From assembly GCA_029288195.1 (NCBI GenBank), contig JARFPR010000166.1:1-11466 (forward strand): a DNA stretch of 11,466 bases, given 5' to 3'. Below are positions 6,811 to 11,466 of this stretch, piece after piece. A program made the translations under genes and the position numbers. The DNA comes from Gammaproteobacteria bacterium (GTDB lineage: Bacteria; Pseudomonadota; Gammaproteobacteria; GCA-001735895). The notes under the pieces are model-generated. The model ran no database searches. It was not told the DNA's origin and worked only from the letters and a program-made list of their open reading frames with translations. Numbering within the stretch: the stretch's first letter is position 1; the number at the start of each line of letters is the position of its first letter.

Positions 6811-8817
6811 ATGGAGTTAAGTAACCTATTGCCACCGCTTTTCGGTGCTTTCGGATTAGGCGCCGCAGCATTTGTCTACGCGCAGGTCAAGCAACATCCT
6901 GAAGGCGAAGGTAAAGTCGTTGAAATCGGCAATCAAATTCACCTTGGTGCGATGGTATTCATGAAGCGTGAATACAAGATGCTGACCATGTTTGCCGCAG
7001 TACTAATGGTTTTGCTGTTTATCTTTCTCGGCTTTGCAACCGCGTTTTGCTTCCTGATGGGCGCCCTGGCCTCCGGGTCTGCCGGTTACATCGGCATGAA
7101 CACGGCTACCCGCGCCAATGTTAGAACCACAACCGCAGCCCATAACGAGGGCGCCGCGGCTGCTTTAACCGTGGCTTTCTTCGGGGGCTCGATCATGGGT
7201 CTTGCGGTCGCATCGCTCGGTCTGCTCGGACTGGGCATCGTGTTTTTTCTATTCTCCGGTGATCTCGAGTCACTACATGCAATCCACGGGTTTGCGATGG
7301 GCGCTTCGGTGGTCGCGCTGTTCTCGCGTGTCGGTGGCGGCATTTTCACCAAGAGCGCCGATGTCGGTGCCGACCTGGTCGGCAAGATTGAAGCCGGCAT
7401 ACCGGAAGATGACCCACGTAACCCGGGCGTCATCGCCGATAACGTGGGCGACAACGTTGGTGACGTTGCCGGCATGGGCTCCGACATTTTCGAGTCCTAT
7501 TGCAATTCGATGATCGCATCCATCGCTATCGCGTCGACTATGGCGATCGCTACAACGGAAGCCTTGGGTGGCCGTGGAGCGATGATGAACCTGCCGCTGG
7601 CACTGGCATCGCTGGGCCTGATATGCTCAATCGGCGGCATTATGATCGTCAAGGTCAACTCGAGCAAATCCCCTGAAAAAGCCCTGCGCATGGGTACCAT
7701 GGGATCTTCGGTACTGTTCATCGTATTGGCCTATTTCTTGATTTGGATGCTGGGACTGAGTAGCGGTATCTGGGTAGCGGTACTGGCGGGAGCGGTCGGC
7801 GGTATTATCATCGGCCTGGTTACCGAGTATTACACCGCCGGCAAGCCAGTCGAGCACATCGCCAAGTCCGGGGAAACCGGGGCGGCTACGGTCATGATCA
7901 GCGGCCTGGCGATCGGCATGCAGTCGGTCGCGATACCAATTTTCACGATTTGCGGCATTATCTGGGTCGCCAGCGAATTCGCAGGTCTTTACGGCGTCGG
8001 TATCGCTGCCGTGGGCATGCTCGCCACGGTCGGTATTACCATGGCGATCGACGCTTACGGGCCGGTCGCCGATAACGCCGGTGGCATTGCCGAAATGTCC
8101 GGACTGGGCGAAGACACCCGCAAGATTACCGATTCGCTAGATGAACTCGGAAATACTACTGCCGCGATCGGCAAGGGATTCGCCATCGGTGCAGCGGCAC
8201 TCGCGGCGCTGGCAATTATCACTGCCTATATCGAAACCGTTTCCATCAACATCGAAAATTTCGAGCTCGTTCTGAATAACCCGGAGGTATTGATCGGACT
8301 CTTTATCGGCGGCGTTATCCCATTCATCATCGCATCTTTAACGATGACCGCGGTCGGCGATGCGGCGTTCGAAATGATCAAGGAAATTCGTCGTCAATTC
8401 CGTGATATCGAAGGCTTGCTCGAGGGCAAGGCCGATCCCGATACCGCTACCTGTGTAGATATTGCGACGACTGCGGCGTTGAAGAAGATGATTATCCCGG
8501 GGACGATCGCGGTCAGCGCGCCACCATTGGTGGGATTTATCATCAGCGCCGAGGCCCTGGGTGGCATGCTTGCTGGTGGCTTGTTGAGTTGTGTATTAAT
8601 GGCACTGATGATGGCAAATGCCGGCGGTGCCTGGGATAACGCGAAGAAGTTCGTCGAAAAGGGCAATCTCGGCGGCAAGGGTACCGATACGCATGCGGCA
8701 ACCGTGGTTGGCGACACCGTCGGTGACCCTTTCAAGGACACGTCAGGGCCTTCGATGAACATCCTGATCAATGTCATGGCAATCGTCAGCCTGGTTATTG
8801 CCCCGCTACTGGGCTAA
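6811..8817 (+). CDS. hppA: Membrane-bound ion-pumping pyrophosphatase (K+-dependent type)
   Basis: Integral membrane PPase that couples PPi hydrolysis to pumping H+ or Na+ and can run in reverse; 668 residues with many hydrophobic helices. Substrate-binding motifs are intact: D184-V-G-A-D-L-V-G-K, EAGIPEDDPRNP at 194-205, D210-N-V-G-D214-N-V-G-D218, D414-A-Y-G-P-V-A-D421-N, and G-D635-T-V-G-D639-P-F-K-D643 near the C-terminus. In GNTTAAIGKG (447-456), A451 and G454 occupy the positions that are Lys and Thr in K+-independent enzymes, so it belongs to the K+-dependent class. The membrane glutamate is E228 in DIFESY, while the position of the plant H+-PPase glutamate is N232; ion choice is therefore open. 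GGGGAAAG ahead of the ATG supports the start. A terminator follows, so it is probably a single-gene transcript, grouped by function with pfp and ppa. Confidence 0.97.
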   Translation: MELSNLLPPLFGAFGLGAAAFVYAQVKQHPEGEGKVVEIGNQIHLGAMVFMKREYKMLTMFAAVLMVLLFIFLGFATAFCFLMGALASGSAGYIGMNTATRANVRTTTAAHNEGAAAALTVAFFGGSIMGLAVASLGLLGLGIVFFLFSGDLESLHAIHGFAMGASVVALFSRVGGGIFTKSADVGADLVGKIEAGIPEDDPRNPGVIADNVGDNVGDVAGMGSDIFESYCNSMIASIAIASTMAIATTEALGGRGAMMNLPLALASLGLICSIGGIMIVKVNSSKSPEKALRMGTMGSSVLFIVLAYFLIWMLGLSSGIWVAVLAGAVGGIIIGLVTEYYTAGKPVEHIAKSGETGAATVMISGLAIGMQSVAIPIFTICGIIWVASEFAGLYGVGIAAVGMLATVGITMAIDAYGPVADNAGGIAEMSGLGEDTRKITDSLDELGNTTAAIGKGFAIGAAALAALAIITAYIETVSINIENFELVLNNPEVLIGLFIGGVIPFIIASLTMTAVGDAAFEMIKEIRRQFRDIEGLLEGKADPDTATCVDIATTAALKKMIIPGTIAVSAPPLVGFIISAEALGGMLAGGLLSCVLMALMMANAGGAWDNAKKFVEKGNLGGKGTDTHAATVVGDTVGDPFKDTSGPSMNILINVMAIVSLVIAPLLG

Positions 8818-8840
8818 CCGGACAACCTGCAGGTAATAAG

Positions 8841-8867
8841 GGGTAGTGCTTGCACTACCCTTTTTTT
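8841..8867 (+). terminator. Intrinsic terminator after hppA
   Basis: GGGTAGTG (8841-8848) pairs perfectly with CACTACCC (8853-8860) around a CTTG loop and is followed at once by seven T residues. It begins 24 bases after the hppA stop. A strong rho-independent terminator, which implies that pfp is transcribed from its own promoter in 8868-9000, though I cannot name convincing -35/-10 boxes there. Confidence 0.93.
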
Positions 8868-9000
8868 ATATCCCCGCAGGGTAAATGTTTTTTCCTGTTT
8901 TTTACGCTATTCTGCAAAACCCGTAATCGATTAGAGGTGAAGTGCTAACCGCATCACCGTATCGAATGAAACCATAACCAGAATCACGTGGAAGCAAAAC

Positions 9001-10257
9001 ATGAGTTCCAAGAATGCATTTTACGCACAGTCCGGTGGCGTCACCTCAGTCATAAACGCCAGTGCCTGTGGTGTTATCGAAACCTGTCGCCAGCAAGGCG
9101 ATAAAATCGGCAAAGTGTTTGCCGGTCGAAACGGTATCATCGGGGCATTGTCAGAAGAATTGATCGATACCTCACGCGAATCCGATGCCGATATTGCGGC
9201 GTTGAAAAAAACTCCCTCGGGTGCTTTCGGCTCTTGCCGGTTCAAGCTTAAAAGCCTGGAAGAAAACCGGCGTGAATACGAACGTTTGATAGAAGTGTTC
9301 AAAGCACATGATATCGGCTACTTCTTTTATAATGGCGGCGGTGACTCTGCCGACACCTGCTTCAAGGTTTCGCAGTTGTCTGAAACCATGGGTTTCCCGG
9401 TGCAGGCAATACACATACCCAAAACCGTGGATAACGATTTACCGATCACCGACAATTGCCCCGGTTTTGGCTCGGTCGCCAAGTACATCGCAGTTTCTGC
9501 ACTCGAGGCTTCTTTTGACGTTAAATCAATGGCCAAGACGTCGACCAAGGTATTCATTCTCGAGGTCATGGGGCGCCATGCCGGATGGATCGCTGCCGCA
9601 GGCGGCTTGATCGAAGATTACGGCATTCCGGTACTACTGCTGTTTCCAGAGGTGGATTTCGATCACGACAAGTTCGTAAAGGCGGTGCAAGCCAGGGTCG
9701 ATGCTCACGGTTATTGCACAGTCGTGGTTTCCGAAGGTGCGCGTAACGCGGATGGCAGCTTCCTGGCCGAGCAGGGCACCCGGGACGCCTTCGGGCATGC
9801 GCAGCTTGGTGGCGTTGCCCCGGTTGTTGCCGACATGATTAAACAGGCGCTTGGTTACAAGTTCCACTGGGCCGTGGCCGACTACCTGCAGCGCGCGGCA
9901 CGTCACATCGCCTCTGCTAGTGACCTCGAACAGGCATATGCATTAGGCCGGGCCGGCGTGGAAATGGCGCTGGCGGGGAAGAATGCAATCATGCCGACCA
10001 TCGAACGGGTTTCGAACAATCCCTACCAATGGCAGGTCGGTAGTGCGGCCCTGGCGGATGTGGCAAATGTCGAGAAGACCATGCCGCTCGACTTTATCAG
10101 CGAAGACGGCTTCGGTATAACCCAGAAATGTCGCGACTATCTATACCCGCTGATCCAGGGTGAAGCTTATCCCGACTATGATGATCGCGGGATGCCGCGT
10201 TACGTAGTACTGAAAAACCAACTGGCGGATAAAAAACTCGACAATTTCGATCTCTAA
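9001..10257 (+). CDS. pfp: PPi-dependent 6-phosphofructokinase
   Basis: Cytoplasmic enzyme that reversibly phosphorylates fructose-6-phosphate with pyrophosphate; 418 residues, in the range of the bacterial PPi-PFK group and longer than the 320-residue ATP enzyme. The N-terminal FYAQSGGVTSVINAS is the first phosphate-binding loop. NGGGDSADT (111-119) has Ser after GGD where ATP-PFKs have Gly. IPKTVDNDLP (139-148) has Lys141 in place of the Gly of PGTIDND, the standard sign of PPi use, with the catalytic Asp in TVDND. MGRHAGWIAAAGGL (190-203) is the sugar-phosphate-binding motif, and SEGAR (244-248) follows. GGAAG six bases before the ATG supports the start. It lies between two pyrophosphatase genes. 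In methanotrophs and sulfur-oxidising symbionts such enzymes are also reported to act on Calvin-cycle bisphosphates; whether this one does cannot be read from sequence. Confidence 0.95.
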   Translation: MSSKNAFYAQSGGVTSVINASACGVIETCRQQGDKIGKVFAGRNGIIGALSEELIDTSRESDADIAALKKTPSGAFGSCRFKLKSLEENRREYERLIEVFKAHDIGYFFYNGGGDSADTCFKVSQLSETMGFPVQAIHIPKTVDNDLPITDNCPGFGSVAKYIAVSALEASFDVKSMAKTSTKVFILEVMGRHAGWIAAAGGLIEDYGIPVLLLFPEVDFDHDKFVKAVQARVDAHGYCTVVVSEGARNADGSFLAEQGTRDAFGHAQLGGVAPVVADMIKQALGYKFHWAVADYLQRAARHIASASDLEQAYALGRAGVEMALAGKNAIMPTIERVSNNPYQWQVGSAALADVANVEKTMPLDFISEDGFGITQKCRDYLYPLIQGEAYPDYDDRGMPRYVVLKNQLADKKLDNFDL

Positions 10258-10295
10258 TGCACAGAATTGAATTTTCCGGATGACGCCTGACTCGC

Positions 10296-10324
10296 CTGTA
10301 AAATCGTACCTGTTTAGTTATAAT
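10296..10324 (+). promoter_or_regulatory. Candidate promoter for ppa
   Basis: A perfect TATAAT (10319-10324) stands 29 bases before the ppa ATG, which would give a leader of roughly 22 bases. The -35 region 17 bases upstream (CTGTAA, 10296-10301) matches TTGACA poorly. No terminator is seen between pfp and ppa, so read-through from pfp is also possible. Confidence 0.5.
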
Positions 10325-10353
10325 CACCGCCCCTATCACCGAGTGCCCTTATC

Positions 10354-10890
10354 ATGATCCTGGACCGGGTTAGCAGCGGTACCAACATACCCGATAACGT
10401 CAACGTCATTATCGAGATTCCTTCTCATAGCGATCCGGTCAAGTACGAGGTCGATAAAGACACCGGCGCGATGTTCGTTGACCGTTTCATGGGAACGTCA
10501 ATGCACTACCCCTGTAACTATGGTTATGTCCCGCAAACCCTGTCCGAGGATGGAGATCCCGTCGACGTACTGGTAGTAACACCGATCCCGGTAATCAGTG
10601 GCTCGGTAATCCAGGTCAGGCCGCTTGGCATGCTATGCATGACCGACGAAGCCGGCAAGGATTCGAAGATCATCGCGGTGCCGATCGATAAGCTTTCGAG
10701 CCTGTATTCGGGCATGAATAGCGTTCACGACCTGCCCAGATCCCTGCTCGATTCGATCGCGCATTTCTTCGATCACTACAAGGACCTGGAAACCGGCAAG
10801 TGGGTCGAGATCGACGGCTGGGTCGATACCGATGCAGCCAAGCAGGAAATCCTCGACTCCATCGAACGTTACAACGCCGAATCCACCTAG
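10354..10890 (+). CDS. ppa: Soluble inorganic pyrophosphatase (family I), copy 1
   Basis: Cytoplasmic Mg-dependent enzyme that irreversibly hydrolyses PPi to two phosphates and pulls biosynthetic reactions forward. Its 178 residues compare with 176 in E. coli Ppa and align without gaps through the core. Active-site residues are all present one position after E. coli numbering: E21, K30, E32, R44, Y56, D66, D68 and D71 (in EDGDPVDVL), D98, D103, K105, and Y142-K143 in HFFDHYKDLE. The N-terminus MILDRVSSGTNIPDNVNVIIEIP fits the family, so the ATG at 10354 is accepted although its ribosome site is weak. Placing a soluble PPase next to two PPi-conserving enzymes is notable, since it competes for the same substrate. 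A second, diverged copy converges on it from the right. Confidence 0.97.
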   Translation: MILDRVSSGTNIPDNVNVIIEIPSHSDPVKYEVDKDTGAMFVDRFMGTSMHYPCNYGYVPQTLSEDGDPVDVLVVTPIPVISGSVIQVRPLGMLCMTDEAGKDSKIIAVPIDKLSSLYSGMNSVHDLPRSLLDSIAHFFDHYKDLETGKWVEIDGWVDTDAAKQEILDSIERYNAEST

Positions 10891-10941
10891 TCGCCTTCAC
10901 CACGAACTTTAAAAAATCCCTTCGATCGGCGCGGACACCGG
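10815..10941 (+). repeat. Left arm of inverted ppa duplication
   Basis: The last 76 coding bases of ppa plus about 50 bases beyond the stop recur as the reverse complement at 11332-11466. The coding parts differ at seven positions by my count. The non-coding parts align with small gaps through CTTCACCAC, CTTTAAAAAA and GCGGACACCGG. The match reaches the window end, so the full duplication is longer. Confidence 0.85.
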
Positions 10942-10945
10942 GATG

Positions 10946-11035
10946 TCTTTTCAGAATCGCCGTACCGATGCGTCGGACCGATACATCCATGTAGGCTCGC
11001 GCGCAACATCCCTGTTGCGCAGCGTTCTGAAAAGA
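10946..11035 (-). repeat. Structured repeat element 1 (loops read ANGGAN on the minus strand)
   Basis: A 90-base cloverleaf-like palindrome. The outer stem TCTTTTCAGAA (10946-10956) pairs perfectly with 11025-11035, and CGC/GCG extends it past a one-base bulge. Inside are CCGA/TCGG around TGCG (10965-10976), TACATCCATGTA (10982-10993), and GCGCAAC (11001-11007) paired with GTTGCGC (11014-11020) around ATCCCT. On the minus strand the last two hairpins show loops AUGGAU and AGGGAU. The same two loops, in the same order, occur in element 2 on the opposite strand, with different stems. No T-run follows it, so it does not look like an ordinary terminator. Confidence 0.75.
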
Positions 11036-11123
11036 GTTTCCGCTGACCACACCTTAGTAATTTCAGCTGTTGAAAATCAGTTTTTGAACCCTTTTCTCGA
11101 GGATTGGTAAAAAGCTTGGAAGG

Positions 11124-11314
11124 CAATCGAGGAAGCTCCTTTCGACGTAAAGGCTGGGTGCCGAAGAAGCGCTGATTTTAAAGGGTCAGGCCGCAGGGAT
11201 GCGGCCTGTGGCGAGTCGAGACATGGATGTCGAGTCTCGCCTTGCCCTTTAAAATCAGCACTTTTTCGGGAAGCCGTAGGCCACCCAGTCAGTCGCAAGG
11301 AGCCTCCTCGGTTG
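11124..11314. repeat. Second pair of inverted arms around element 2
   Basis: Left arm 11124-11185 and right arm 11245-11314 are imperfect reverse complements. CAATCGAGGAAGCTCCTT on the left matches CAACCGAGGAGGCTCCTT on the other strand; GGCTGGGTG matches GACTGGGTG; CCGAAGAAGCGCTGATTTT matches CCGAAAAAGTGCTGATTTT. A few unpaired bases interrupt the right arm. Together with the ppa arms this makes one long interrupted palindrome centred in element 2. Confidence 0.75.
11171..11259 (+). repeat. Structured repeat element 2 (loops read ANGGAN on the plus strand)
   Basis: An 89-base palindrome. The outer stem at 11171-11185 (GCTGATTTTAAAGGG) pairs perfectly with 11245-11259. Inside, CAGGCCGC (11187-11194) and GCGGCCTG (11201-11208) enclose loop AGGGAT, and GACATGGATGTC (11220-11231) forms a hairpin inside a GGCGAG/CTCGCC stem (11210-11215 with 11236-11241). 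Both loops are of the form ANGGAN, as in CsrA/RsmA target hairpins. Plus-strand transcription would meet ACTTTTT just after the outer stem, so it might also stop read-through from ppa copy 1. Confidence 0.75.
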
Positions 11315-11331
11315 ACTTGGATCGCAATGGA

Positions 11332-11466
11332 CCGGTGTCCGCACCGTTCGAAGGCGATTTTTTTAAAGCCTGTGGTGAAGGCCGAAGCGGCTAGGTGGAG
11401 GCGCTGTTGTAGCGTTCGATGGAATCGAGGATTTCCTGCTTGGCTGCATCGGCATCGACCCAGCCG
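11332..11466 (-). repeat. Right arm of inverted ppa duplication
   Basis: Reverse complement of 10815-10941 with scattered substitutions and small insertions, for example extra bases after the stop codon and a longer A-run. Identity is still high at the window edge. The right arm lacks the roughly 180 bases (10942-11123) that carry element 1 on the left. Confidence 0.85.
11391..11466 (-). CDS. ppa: Second inorganic pyrophosphatase copy, C-terminal end only
   Basis: Twenty-four codons plus a TAG stop on the minus strand; the rest lies beyond the right edge. The translated end, GWVDADAAKQEILDSIERYNSAST, matches the last 24 residues of copy 1 with three substitutions (T to A, A to S, E to A). 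The frame is open and in register with the full-length gene. Three of the seven base differences are synonymous third-position or equivalent changes, so the copies have diverged under some constraint. The active site would lie outside the window, so whether this is a complete gene or a 3' fragment is unknown. It is convergent with copy 1, about 500 bases apart. Confidence 0.75.
   Translation of the reverse strand, partial: GWVDADAAKQEILDSIERYNSAST

Larger units (their letters stand above)
10891..11390. other. 500-base non-coding region between convergent ppa copies
   Basis: No convincing gene is found here; the short reading frames on both strands are low-complexity products of the palindromes. 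It holds the 3' flanks of both ppa copies, two structured elements (10946-11035 and 11171-11259) and a second pair of inverted arms. The stretch 11036-11123 belongs to nothing I recognise and is absent from the right arm. Confidence 0.75.

Noticed and set aside
8936..8958. GGTGA...TCACC inverted repeat before pfp as an operator
   Set aside because: Only five paired bases per arm with a 13-base centre; too short to separate from chance.
10946..11035. Element 1 as the intrinsic terminator of ppa
   Set aside because: The outer stem is AT-rich, encloses three further hairpins and has no T-run directly after it on either strand.
10670..11298. Overlapping minus-strand reading frames (such as 11077-11298 and 10670-11050) as small genes
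   Set aside because: They run through palindromes and across the 3' part of ppa, show no domain or ribosome site, and are rich in Arg/Ser/Pro as expected of chance frames in structured repeats.
10815..11466. Inverted repeat as an assembly or amplification artefact
   Set aside because: Artefactual foldback copies should be identical. These arms differ by substitutions and indels, partly silent in the coding part, and by a roughly 180-base block. Long reads are still needed to be certain.

Overview
The window looks like a piece of a gammaproteobacterial chromosome. The evidence is gene order: mrdA-rodA-mltB-rlpA-dacA-ybeD-lipB on the minus strand is the envelope/lipoate cluster found with small variations in Pseudomonas, Escherichia and relatives. 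The rightward genes (membrane PPase, PPi-type phosphofructokinase, soluble PPase) are a combination known from methanotrophs and from sulfur-oxidising autotrophs and symbionts. That suggests, but does not prove, a marine or sediment chemolithotroph or methylotroph.

Layout. (1) 1-6608, minus strand, read right to left: mrdA (PBP2), rodA, mltB, rlpA, dacA (PBP5/6 type), ybeD (DUF493) and the 5' part of lipB, which runs off the left edge. Spacing is very tight: 2 nt between mrdA and rodA, then overlapping stop/start codons at rodA-mltB, mltB-rlpA and dacA-ybeD. One operon is likely. PBP2 and RodA are the transpeptidase and glycosyltransferase of the elongasome. MltB, RlpA and the DacA-type carboxypeptidase trim glycan strands and peptide stems. 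(2) 6609-6810: AT-rich divergent spacer with a perfect 8-bp inverted repeat. (3) 6811-10890, plus strand: hppA, a strong intrinsic terminator, pfp, then ppa behind its own TATAAT-like promoter. hppA can store PPi energy as an ion gradient, pfp can use PPi reversibly at the fructose-6-P step, and ppa irreversibly hydrolyses PPi. (4) 10891-11466: a structured non-coding region followed by the 3' end of a second, convergent ppa copy on the minus strand that continues beyond the right edge.

The least ordinary part is the right end. The two ppa ends and their 3' flanks form a long imperfect inverted repeat. Within it are two roughly 90-bp structured elements in opposite orientation. Their stems differ in sequence but are preserved as stems, while the hairpin loops are identical. 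Read in one orientation, all four conserved loops are hexaloops of the form ANGGAN (AUGGAU or AGGGAU), the loop shape bound by CsrA/RsmA proteins. This may be an undescribed repeat family, possibly acting as a CsrA-type RNA target. The sequence pattern is seen directly; the function is inference.
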